Assembly: GCA_030042855.1 (NCBI GenBank)
Contig: JASHYU010000067.1
Location: 1-5,156 of the forward strand
DNA length: 5,156 nucleotides
Direction of reading: 5' to 3'
Origin: Thermoplasmata archaeon
GTDB lineage: Archaea; Thermoplasmatota; Thermoplasmata; UBA184
Position 1 is the stretch's first letter; each line of letters starts with the position of its first letter. Position numbers and translations under genes: made by a program. The notes under the pieces were generated by a model. It was not told the DNA's origin. It searched no databases and saw only the letters and a program-made list of their open reading frames with translations. This document shows positions 1 through 5,156 of the stretch, piece by piece.

Positions 1-641
1 AAGACGGGGTCCCATCGCATCATCCGCGCGAGCGTCCGGAAGAACGTGAGGTACCGCCCATCGAGCTCGGTCAGGTGCCCCAGCTCGTGGGCCACGACGG
101 CCTCCCACTCCGGAGGCGAAAGCTCCCGGAGCAGCCCGTCGGCGACGAGGATGACGTCGCGCCGGCGGAAAAGGCGCGGACCTCCGCGTTCGAGCAGCGT
201 GAACGTGAACGCCTCCGCGCGACGCGAGGCGAACCGGAGCAGGCTCGTCCTCGTGGGGGGGACCGGGAGCCGCTCGGGCCACGGGAGCGGGTCCGGCCGC
301 AGGATCGCGAGGAAGCCGCGCCCGGCGATCTGATTGAGCAGAAAGGCGGCGAAGAAGACGACGAAGGCGCCGAGCGCCCCCTCGATCCAGATCTGGGGCG
401 TGACGGTCGAGAAGAGCGAGAGGGGTGCGGCGATGAGCAGGACGACGGCGGACGCACCGCCGTGGCCGAGCACCCACACGAACCCCGTCGTCGCGAGCAG
501 CGCCCACGTCGCGAGGAAGATCGTGGCGAGCCGGAACACCGTCGTCGAGGTCGCCCGACGGTACGTGGCGAGGAGGCCGACGCCGGCAGCGACCCAGAGG
601 AGGACCGGGGTGTAGCTCAGGGCCACCGTAGCGGCGGGCAT
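1..641 (-). CDS. Membrane zinc metallopeptidase, M56 (BlaR1-like) or M48 type, N-terminal part only
   Basis: The gene reads leftward from the ATG at 641-639 and is still open at the window edge, giving 213 codons. The first ~105 residues are strongly hydrophobic, with about four likely membrane spans near residues 7-27, 35-59, 64-80 and 88-106. A basic, proline-rich stretch (about 115-140) leads into the catalytic domain. The zinc-protease motif HELGH lies at 185-189: H185 and H189 would bind zinc and E186 would be the catalytic base. It is preceded by LSPPEWEAVVA and followed by a helix ending RWDP, a layout like M56/BlaR1 enzymes, although M48 (HtpX-like) proteins share it. The third zinc ligand and any sensor domain lie outside the window. 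The start is supported by GGGGAG six bases upstream and by an in-frame TGA (the repressor's stop) just before it. Pairing with the BlaI-like repressor favours M56. Inferred role: a membrane sensor protease that relieves repression by its partner. The inducer is unknown. Confidence 0.82.
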   Translation of the reverse strand, partial: MPAATVALSYTPVLLWVAAGVGLLATYRRATSTTVFRLATIFLATWALLATTGFVWVLGHGGASAVVLLIAAPLSLFSTVTPQIWIEGALGAFVVFFAAFLLNQIAGRGFLAILRPDPLPWPERLPVPPTRTSLLRFASRRAEAFTFTLLERGGPRLFRRRDVILVADGLLRELSPPEWEAVVAHELGHLTELDGRYLTFFRTLARMMRWDPV

Positions 642-647
642 CGCCCT

Positions 648-653
648 CTCCCC
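648..653 (-). promoter_or_regulatory. Shine-Dalgarno site of the metallopeptidase gene
   Basis: GGGGAG on the minus strand sits six bases before the ATG at 641-639, inside the 15-bp gap after the repressor stop codon. It fixes the peptidase start and indicates translation as the second gene of a two-gene transcript. Confidence 0.6.
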
Positions 654-656
654 GGC

Positions 657-1016
657 TCACTCGAGCCGGAGCCGCCGTCGGAGCTCCTGCTCCTGGGACG
701 GGTCGAGCTTGGCGATCTCCTCGTTCAGGTGCACGACCCCCGCCGGGCCGAACATGGCCACAACCCCGCGGAGAAGATTCCTCAGGTATTTCTGCTCCAC
801 GTTCGCCGGCCGGTAGACGTAGCGCTCCCCACCGCGGCACGTCTCGCGGCGACGCAGCACGAGCCCCTTGTCGTAGAGGCGCGACAGCGTGGTCGCGACC
901 GTGGTGTACGCGACCCGTACGCCGCGGCGTCGCAGCGCCTCCCGGATGCCGGCCGCGGGGCCCTCTTCGAGGTCGCGGAGGGCGCTCAGGACCTCTGTCT
1001 CGAGCGAACCGAGCAT
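657..1016 (-). CDS. BlaI/MecI-family winged-helix transcriptional repressor
   Basis: A complete 119-residue protein, the usual length for the BlaI/MecI family. The N-terminal winged helix covers about residues 3-72. LGSLETEVL starts helix 1, YTTVATTLSRLYDKGLV (37-53) matches the highly conserved recognition-helix region, and RYVYRP (65-70) is the wing. Residues 73-119 would form the helical dimerisation domain. There is no C-terminal CxC metal-binding pair, which argues against a CopY-type copper repressor. The ATG at 1016-1014 is the only reasonable start, because an in-frame TAA lies upstream with no other start codon between. GGGGAG abuts this ATG with no spacer, so it is unlikely to act as a ribosome site. 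The stop is 15 bp before the metallopeptidase and in the same frame. Family members bind operator dyads and are inactivated when the partner protease is triggered. Likely targets here are its own promoter and possibly the divergent cysteine operon, though that is inference. Confidence 0.92.
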   Translation of the reverse strand: MLGSLETEVLSALRDLEEGPAAGIREALRRRGVRVAYTTVATTLSRLYDKGLVLRRRETCRGGERYVYRPANVEQKYLRNLLRGVVAMFGPAGVVHLNEEIAKLDPSQEQELRRRLRLE

Positions 1017-1050
1017 CTCCCCGAACCCGCGCGATTCAGCACGATGGCCG

Positions 1051-1058
1051 CCTTAAGA
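1051..1058 (-). promoter_or_regulatory. Candidate archaeal TATA-like element for the repressor/peptidase unit
   Basis: On the minus strand this reads TCTTAAGG, one of the few AT-containing patches in the intergenic region. Its centre is about 38 bases upstream of the repressor ATG. With the usual archaeal TATA-to-start distance of about 25 bases, transcription would begin near 1028-1030, leaving a leader of roughly 12 bases. The match to a TATA consensus is weak. Confidence 0.3.
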
Positions 1059-1074
1059 CGTGAGGAGCACTGGA

Positions 1075-1099
1075 ACGAACGAGTACGAACCGTCCGAAT
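1075..1099. repeat. Helically phased short direct repeats (ACGAAC, ACGAAC, CCGAAT)
   Basis: ACGAAC occurs at 1075-1080 and 1085-1090, exactly 10 bp apart. A related CCGAAT at 1094-1099 keeps CGAA on nearly the same phase (CGAA at 1076, 1086 and 1095). The set lies just upstream of the repressor's TATA-like box, where a regulator could contact one face of the helix. Such short repeats can arise by chance, so this is only a candidate binding site. Confidence 0.3.
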
Positions 1100-1107
1100 C
1101 CCGACCG

Positions 1108-1119
1108 GGCGAGCTCGCC
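1108..1119. repeat. 12-bp perfect palindrome GGCGAGCTCGCC
   Basis: A perfect inverted repeat in the middle of the divergent intergenic region, about 50 bp upstream of the repressor's TATA-like box. It could be an operator half-site pair. In DNA this rich in G and C, 12-bp palindromes are not rare, so significance is uncertain. Confidence 0.3.
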
Positions 1120-1214
1120 TCGCGCGGGGAAGGCCATCGCGCGCCGCCGGACGCTCGGGGCCCCGGCTTCGATCCTGCGCGCCTATCCGTTCTCCCTCCG
1201 GGCGGAAGCTCCCG

Positions 1215-1233
1215 GTCCCCCGGGGGTGGGGAC
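1215..1233. repeat. Inverted repeat upstream of the CBS promoter (GTCCCC ... GGGGAC, around CCCCCGGGGG)
   Basis: CCCCCGGGGG at 1217-1226 is a perfect 10-bp palindrome. The wider arms GTCCCC (1215-1220) and GGGGAC (1228-1233) can also pair across a 7-base loop. The element ends about 18 bp before the candidate TATA box at 1251, a plausible place for an activator or operator site. It lies upstream of the inferred transcript start, so it would act as a DNA site and not as an RNA hairpin. Confidence 0.3.
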
Positions 1234-1250
1234 TGCGCGAAACATAGACC

Positions 1251-1258
1251 ATTAATGC
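1251..1258 (+). promoter_or_regulatory. Candidate TATA box for a leaderless cysteine-operon transcript
   Basis: ATTAATGC, directly after the AT-rich AAACATAGACC, forms the most AT-rich patch of the intergenic region. Its centre is about 27 bases upstream of the ATG at 1282, the spacing expected between an archaeal TATA box and the transcription start of a leaderless mRNA. No Shine-Dalgarno precedes 1282, which agrees. If correct, the ATG at 1255 lies inside the promoter and is not a translation start. Confidence 0.45.
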
Positions 1259-1281
1259 CACTCCCTGCTACGCGGCCCGGC

Positions 1282-2682
1282 ATGCCCGAGACGAGCCGGC
1301 TGGTCGACAGCATCCTCGATCTCGTCGGGAACACCCCGCTCGTCCCGCTTCGCAAGGTCGCCGAAGGGCTGCCCTACCGGGTGCTGGCCAAGCTCGAGTA
1401 CCTCAACCCGGGGGGCTCGGTGAAGGACCGGATCGGCGCGAGCATGGTCGCCGAGGCAGAGCGGACCGGCCGGCTGAAGCCGGGGGGAACGATCGTGGAG
1501 GCGACGAGCGGCAACACCGGGGTCGGCCTCGCGCTAGTCGCGGCGGTCCGCGGCTATCGCACCGTCTTCGTCATCCCGGACAAGATGAGCTCCGAGAAGA
1601 TCCGCCTGCTCCGATCGTACGGAGCGCGCGTCGTCGTCACGCCTGCGGGAGTTCCGCCGGACCACCCGATGAGCCACTACTCGGTCGCCCGACGGCTCTC
1701 CGAGGAGATCCCGGGGGCGTACTTCCCCAACCAGTACGAGAACCCCGGCAACCCCGAAGCACACTACCGCACGACGGGACCCGAGATCCTGCGCGATGCG
1801 GGCCCCGAGCTCGGTGCGGTCATCGGGACCGTCGGCACCGGTGGGACGATGAGCGGGGTGGGCCGATTCTTCAAGGAACAGCGTCCGGCCGTGCGGATGG
1901 TCGCCGTCGACCCGGCGGGCTCGGTCCTCGGCCCGTTCTTCCGGACCGGAAGCCCGGGGACGGCAGTGCCGTACCAGGTGGAGGGGATCGGCGAGGACAA
2001 GATCCCGCGGACGATCCACTTCCAGTACTTGGACGAGTTCGTCGAGGTCAACGACCGCGAATCGTTCCAGATGGCCCGCCGGCTCGCGCGGGAGGAGGGC
2101 TTCTTCGTGGGGGGCTCCTCGGGCTCGGCCGTCGCGGGAGCGATGAAGTGGCTCGCGAAGCGGCCGCTCCGGGACGGGGCGACCGTGGTCGTCGTCCTGC
2201 CGGATTCGGGCGATCGGTACCTCTCGAAGTTCTACTCCGACGACTGGATGCGCGAGAAAGGCTTCCTCGATATCGGGGCGACCGCCCGCGACCTCGTCGC
2301 CCGCAAGGGTCCCGTGCCGGCCCTGGTCGCCGTCGAGCCGACGACCGTCGCGCGCGACGCGCTCGCGGTCCTGCGTCAGCACGGGATCGGGCAGGTGCCG
2401 GTGCTCTCCGGCACCACGTCGGTCGGCTCGCTGCAGGAGGACCATCTCCTGCACGCGAGCCTCGCCGACGAGACGGTGCTCGACCGCTCGGTCGCCCAGA
2501 TCCTCTCGCCGCCGCTGCCCGAGGTGGCGGCCGACGCGCCGGTCTCGGAGGTCCTCCACCGGTTCCGGGAGGAAGGAACGCTCCTTGTGCGGGACTCGAC
2601 GACCGGCCGGCCGGTCGGAGTCCTGACGCGCCACGACCTCGTCGGGTACCTGGCGGCGGAGGGGGGCACCGATGCGGTTTGA
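1282..2682 (+). CDS. cbs: Cystathionine beta-synthase with C-terminal CBS-domain pair
   Basis: A 466-residue PLP fold-type II enzyme expected to condense L-serine with L-homocysteine to cystathionine, the first step of reverse transsulfuration. Visible motifs are VGNTPLV (15-21), GGSVKDR (44-50) with K48 as the PLP lysine, TSGNTG (75-80) contacting the substrate carboxylate, GTGGT (185-189) as the phosphate loop, and PDSGDRY (307-313), whose S309 should face the pyridine nitrogen. The segment SKFYSDDWM just after it is typical of cystathionine beta-synthases and not of cysteine synthases (CysK/CysM). Residues ~335-460 form two CBS domains (a Bateman module), regulatory in this family; the ligand cannot be read from sequence. 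There is no N-terminal haem-binding extension. I chose 1282 over the in-frame ATG at 1255 because of the promoter spacing and the family-like N-terminus; 1255 would add nine residues. The gene heads a three-gene unit and overlaps the next by 11 bp. O-acetylserine or O-phosphoserine as alternative substrate cannot be ruled out. Confidence 0.9.
   Translation: MPETSRLVDSILDLVGNTPLVPLRKVAEGLPYRVLAKLEYLNPGGSVKDRIGASMVAEAERTGRLKPGGTIVEATSGNTGVGLALVAAVRGYRTVFVIPDKMSSEKIRLLRSYGARVVVTPAGVPPDHPMSHYSVARRLSEEIPGAYFPNQYENPGNPEAHYRTTGPEILRDAGPELGAVIGTVGTGGTMSGVGRFFKEQRPAVRMVAVDPAGSVLGPFFRTGSPGTAVPYQVEGIGEDKIPRTIHFQYLDEFVEVNDRESFQMARRLAREEGFFVGGSSGSAVAGAMKWLAKRPLRDGATVVVVLPDSGDRYLSKFYSDDWMREKGFLDIGATARDLVARKGPVPALVAVEPTTVARDALAVLRQHGIGQVPVLSGTTSVGSLQEDHLLHASLADETVLDRSVAQILSPPLPEVAADAPVSEVLHRFREEGTLLVRDSTTGRPVGVLTRHDLVGYLAAEGGTDAV
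2658..2666 (+). promoter_or_regulatory. Shine-Dalgarno site inside the end of cbs for the downstream PLP enzyme
   Basis: GGAGGGGGG ends five bases before the ATG at 2672 and lies within the last codons of the cystathionine beta-synthase gene. It fixes the start of the second gene and, with the 11-bp overlap, suggests translational coupling. Confidence 0.65.
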
Positions 2683-3814
2683 CACGCGGCTGATCCACGA
2701 TCGGCAGCCGCCCGATCCGCTCACGGGGGCGGTCACGGTCCCGATCTACCTCGCGAGCACCTTCCGCCAGTCGGCGCCGAACCGCCACCAGGGCTACGTG
2801 TACAGCCGGTCGGGCAATCCGACCCGCGCGATGCTCGAGGGCGCCCTGGGCGCGCTCGAGTCCGGCGCCGGCGGGCTCGCCTTCTCCTCGGGTCTCGGGG
2901 CGCTCGAGACGCTCCTCGGGGCGTTCGCCACGGGGAGCCGGATCGTCTCCGTCGACGACCTCTACGGCGGCACGTGGCGGCTCTTCGAGCACCACCGACG
3001 CCAGTTCGGACTGCGCGTCGACTACCTCGACCTCACCGATCCGCGCCGGCTCGCGGCGGCGCTCCGGACGCCGGCCGAGCTGGTCTACGTCGAGACCCCG
3101 ACGAACCCGCTCCTGCGTCTGGTCGACCTGCGCGCGCACTCGCGGCTCGCCCACCGCGCGCGCACCCGGCTCGCCGTCGACAACACGTTCGCCACGCCCG
3201 CGCTCCAGCGGCCGATCGAGCTCGGTGCCGACATCGTCCTCCACTCGACCACGAAGTACCTCGGCGGCCACTCCGACCTCGTCGGCGGGGCGCTCATTCT
3301 CCGGTCCCGCAAGGATCTCGCGGAGTTCACCTGGCTCCAGAACGCCATCGGCGCCGTCCCGAGCCCGTTCGACTGCTATCTCGCGCTGCGGGGGCTCCAC
3401 ACGCTCGGCGTACGCATGCGCGCCCACGGCGAATCGGCCCGCGCGGTCGCGGAGGCGCTCGACGGGGACCGACGCGTTCGCGCGGTCCACTACCCGGGAC
3501 TCGCGAGCCACCCGCAGCACCGCCTCGCGCGCCGGCAGATGTCCGGGTACGGCGGGATCGTGAGCCTCGAACTCCGCGGCGGGCGCCGGGCCGCCCTCGG
3601 GTTCCTCCGCCGGCTCCGAATCTTCACGCTCGCCGAGAGCCTCGGCGCGGTCGAGTCGCTCGCGGACCACCCGGCGACGATGACGCACGCCAGCATGCCC
3701 CGGGCGGAGCGCGAGGCCCACGGGGTCACCGAGGGACTCGTCCGGCTCTCGTGCGGGATCGAGGACCCCGCCGACCTGGTGGACGACGTCCGCGGGGCGC
3801 TGCGGGGGCTCTGA
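2672..3814 (+). CDS. Cys/Met-metabolism PLP enzyme: cystathionine gamma-lyase or gamma-synthase
   Basis: A complete 380-residue fold-type I enzyme, the normal length for the cystathionine gamma-lyase (CGL) / gamma-synthase (CGS) family. Family landmarks run in order: TRLIH (5-9); YSRSGNPT (44-51), whose Y44 and R46 reach the neighbouring subunit's PLP phosphate; FSSGLGA (71-77); DDLYGGT (95-101) with Y98 stacking on PLP; ETPTNP (141-146); VDNTFATP (169-176) with D170 at the pyridine nitrogen; HSTTKYLGGH (191-200) with K195 as the PLP lysine; SLGAVESL (323-330); and RLSCGIED (358-365) with R358 for the substrate carboxylate. These residues are shared by CGL and CGS, so sequence alone does not decide the reaction. 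Sitting directly after cystathionine beta-synthase favours gamma-lyase, which cleaves cystathionine to cysteine, 2-oxobutyrate and ammonia. Met gamma-lyase and O-acetylhomocysteine sulfhydrylase are less likely, the latter because it is usually longer. The start is set by a strong Shine-Dalgarno site. The next gene begins 2 bp after the stop. Confidence 0.9.
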   Translation: MRFDTRLIHDRQPPDPLTGAVTVPIYLASTFRQSAPNRHQGYVYSRSGNPTRAMLEGALGALESGAGGLAFSSGLGALETLLGAFATGSRIVSVDDLYGGTWRLFEHHRRQFGLRVDYLDLTDPRRLAAALRTPAELVYVETPTNPLLRLVDLRAHSRLAHRARTRLAVDNTFATPALQRPIELGADIVLHSTTKYLGGHSDLVGGALILRSRKDLAEFTWLQNAIGAVPSPFDCYLALRGLHTLGVRMRAHGESARAVAEALDGDRRVRAVHYPGLASHPQHRLARRQMSGYGGIVSLELRGGRRAALGFLRRLRIFTLAESLGAVESLADHPATMTHASMPRAEREAHGVTEGLVRLSCGIEDPADLVDDVRGALRGL

Positions 3815-3816
3815 CG

Positions 3817-5156
3817 ATGCGTCGGGTCGCGCTCTACGACTCGATGAGCCGGTCGGTCCGCGTGCTGGCCCCGATCCAGCCGCCCCGCGTGGGCCTCTTC
3901 GTCTGCGGCCTGACGCCGTACGACGAGGCGCACATCGGCCACGCGCGGACGTTCGTCTTCTTCGATGTCGTCGCCCGCGCGCTGACGCGCTGGGGGTACC
4001 GGGTCTTCTCCGTCCAGAACGTGACCAACCTCGACGACAAGATCCTCGCGCGGGCCGGCGAGCTCGACGAAGACCCCCTCGCGCTGGCCGAGCGGCACTT
4101 CCTCTCGTGGCTCTTCCTCGCGGGGCGTCTCGGGATCCGGTCCGTGAACTACTATCCCCGGGCGACCGACTACGTCGCGGAGATCGTCGCCCAGATCCAG
4201 GCGCTCATCGACCGGGGCCATGCGTATCCCAGCCAGGGCTCGGTCTACTACGAGATCGCGACGTTCCCGCGCTACGGCGCGCTCTCGGGCCAGCGGACCG
4301 AGGCGCTGCGGCCCGGGGCCCGTCTCGAGGTGGACCCGGCGAAGCGCGCGCCGGGCGACTTCGTCATCTGGAAGGCCGCGACCCCGGGCGAGCCGAGCTG
4401 GGAGAGCCCGTGGGGGCCCGGCCGCCCCGGCTGGCACATCGAGGACACGGCGATCACGGTCCGACTCTTCGGGCCCCGCTACGACCTGCACGGGGGGGGC
4501 CTCGACCTCATCTTCCCGCACCACGAGTCCGAGATCGCGCTCGCCGAGGCCGCGACCGGGGAGTCCCCGCTCGTGAACTACTGGATGCACGGGGGCCTCC
4601 TCAACCTGGCCGGCGAGAAGATGTCGAAGTCCGTCGGGAACGTCTACTCGCTGCGGGAGGCGATCGACGAGTTCGGTCCGATGGTGCTGCGCTTCTACTA
4701 CCTCAACGCCCAGTACCGCAGCCCGCTCGAGTTCGTCCGGGAGGAGAGCCTGCCCGAGGCCCGGGAGGCCTACGCCCGGCTCGCCCTGCCCGCGGACCGG
4801 ATCTCGGAGCTCCTCGAGCGGGACGGGGCGGACCGTCCGGGGACGGACGCACCGCTCGACCTCCTCGAACGCGCTGAGGAGCTCGTCGAGCGCCTGGATG
4901 CCACGCTCGCGGACGATTTCAACACCCGGGAGGCGATCGCACTGCTCTTCGGCTGGACGCGGGAGCTCACCGAGCACCTCGACCGATTTCCGACCTACTC
5001 GGGCGACACTCTCGTGGCCTTGCGGGACCCGTACGATTGGGCCACGGAGACGCTGGGACTTTTCGAGCGCCGCCCGACCGGGCGCGCCGGGGCCTGGGCC
5101 CGGGTCGTGCCGATCGCGATCGCCGCCCGGGCCCGGGCGCGCGCGCGCGGCGATTT
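3817..5156 (+). CDS. cysS: Cysteinyl-tRNA synthetase, C-terminus cut by the window edge
   Basis: A class I aminoacyl-tRNA synthetase that charges tRNA(Cys) with cysteine. The frame is open for 446 codons to the window end; family members are about 460-480 residues, so little is missing. FVCGLTPYDEAHIGHAR (28-44) holds the first zinc ligand C30 and the HIGH motif (39-42). KMSKS is at 268-272. PGWHIED (204-210) and FPHHESE (233-239) supply the remaining zinc-site positions, with H235 and E239 matching E. coli H234 and E238. D210 stands where E. coli has zinc ligand C209, an unusual substitution. DDFNT (366-370) marks the helical anticodon-binding region, and the final basic segment (ARARARGD) matches the start of the usual last helix. 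The start lies 2 bp after the previous stop with only a weak GGGGG (3804-3808) upstream, pointing to coupled translation. Its place after two cysteine-forming enzymes suggests charging is tied to cysteine supply and means the cell makes Cys-tRNA directly. Confidence 0.95.
   Translation, partial: MRRVALYDSMSRSVRVLAPIQPPRVGLFVCGLTPYDEAHIGHARTFVFFDVVARALTRWGYRVFSVQNVTNLDDKILARAGELDEDPLALAERHFLSWLFLAGRLGIRSVNYYPRATDYVAEIVAQIQALIDRGHAYPSQGSVYYEIATFPRYGALSGQRTEALRPGARLEVDPAKRAPGDFVIWKAATPGEPSWESPWGPGRPGWHIEDTAITVRLFGPRYDLHGGGLDLIFPHHESEIALAEAATGESPLVNYWMHGGLLNLAGEKMSKSVGNVYSLREAIDEFGPMVLRFYYLNAQYRSPLEFVREESLPEAREAYARLALPADRISELLERDGADRPGTDAPLDLLERAEELVERLDATLADDFNTREAIALLFGWTRELTEHLDRFPTYSGDTLVALRDPYDWATETLGLFERRPTGRAGAWARVVPIAIAARARARARGD

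Larger units (their letters stand above)
1017..1281. other. Divergent intergenic region between the repressor and the transsulfuration operon
   Basis: These 265 bp lie between the two divergent start codons and contain no credible gene. The plus-strand frame of the CBS enzyme stays open upstream to 1060, but the extra residues are low-complexity and rich in G, P, R and S, and resemble no N-terminus of the family. The region holds a TATA-like box for each direction, phased CGAA repeats near the repressor promoter, and two GC-rich palindromes. It is where shared regulation of both units would act. Confidence 0.7.

Noticed and set aside
657..1016. CopY-type copper repressor as identity of the small regulator
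   Set aside because: CopY proteins share the winged helix but end with CxC metal-binding motifs. The only cysteine here is C60 in the wing region, and the neighbour is a protease and not a copper ATPase.
75..1247. A 390-codon plus-strand open frame covering the repressor and protease region
   Set aside because: It is antisense to two recognisable genes, and its product is dominated by R, E, G, P and D with no domain pattern. GC-rich DNA rarely contains stop codons, which explains its length.
1060..1281. N-terminal extension of cbs by 74 codons from an ATG at 1060
   Set aside because: The frame has no stop, but the extra sequence is low-complexity, overlaps the presumed promoter elements of both units, and lacks the haem-binding motif known from animal enzymes.
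1282..2682. Cysteine synthase (CysK/CysM) as identity of the first rightward gene
   Set aside because: The SKFYSDDWM segment after the PDSGDRY motif and the C-terminal pair of CBS domains match cystathionine beta-synthase better, and the next gene fits the transsulfuration pathway.
1534..2736. A 400-codon minus-strand open frame inside cbs
   Set aside because: Antisense shadow with compositionally biased sequence and no supporting promoter or domain.
2048..3721. A 557-codon minus-strand open frame across cbs and the gamma-lyase gene
   Set aside because: Antisense to two enzymes with intact catalytic motifs. The predicted protein is low-complexity R, P, E and A, as expected from the complement of GC-rich codons.
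4107..4877. A 256-codon plus-strand open frame in another frame inside cysS
   Set aside because: It lies within the CysRS gene, whose HIGH, KMSKS and zinc-site motifs fix the true frame. The product is an RPGA-rich shadow.
3490..4977. A 495-codon minus-strand open frame across the gamma-lyase and cysS genes
   Set aside because: Same reasoning: it mirrors the codons of real genes, has no recognisable motif and no start signal.
5125..5150. GCCCGGGCCCGGGC palindrome and a (GC)n run near the window end, as terminator or repeat
   Set aside because: It lies inside cysS and encodes alternating Ala-Arg of a basic helix expected there in CysRS, with no T-tract after it. Codon composition explains it, although it could be prone to sequencing error.

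Overview
The window is 5156 bp of very GC-rich, densely coding DNA. It holds five recognisable protein genes in two divergent transcription units. My best guess for the source is a high-GC archaeon, possibly in the Thermoplasmatota. The reasons are a short AT-rich TATA-like box placed where a leaderless archaeal transcript would need it, no Shine-Dalgarno at the first gene of the rightward unit, and no sigma70-like promoter that I could find. The CysRS zinc-site variant also fits my recollection of some archaeal enzymes. A high-GC bacterium cannot be excluded from this sequence alone.

Left part (1-1016, minus strand): a BlaI/MecI-family winged-helix repressor, followed 15 bp downstream by the N-terminal part of a multi-pass membrane zinc metallopeptidase with an HELGH motif. 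The peptidase runs off the left edge. The pair resembles the sensor-protease and repressor modules known from beta-lactam resistance (BlaR1/BlaI), but no beta-lactamase or penicillin-binding protein gene is visible here, so the inducing signal is unknown.

Middle (1017-1281): a 265-bp divergent intergenic region. It holds a TATA-like element for each direction, a set of helically phased short direct repeats, and two GC-rich perfect palindromes.

Right part (1282-5156, plus strand): a tight three-gene unit. It encodes cystathionine beta-synthase with a C-terminal pair of CBS domains, a Cys/Met-metabolism PLP enzyme (cystathionine gamma-lyase or gamma-synthase), and cysteinyl-tRNA synthetase, which runs off the right edge close to its expected end. 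The first two genes overlap by 11 bp and the second and third are 2 bp apart. Together they read as a pathway from homocysteine and serine through cystathionine to cysteine, and then to Cys-tRNA(Cys).

I found no RNA genes, mobile elements, CRISPR arrays or convincing terminators. Several very long antisense open frames are composition artefacts. I do not see a clearly undescribed system. The most interesting points are the repressor-protease pair back to back with the cysteine unit, the substituted zinc ligand in CysRS, and the promoter architecture between the two units.
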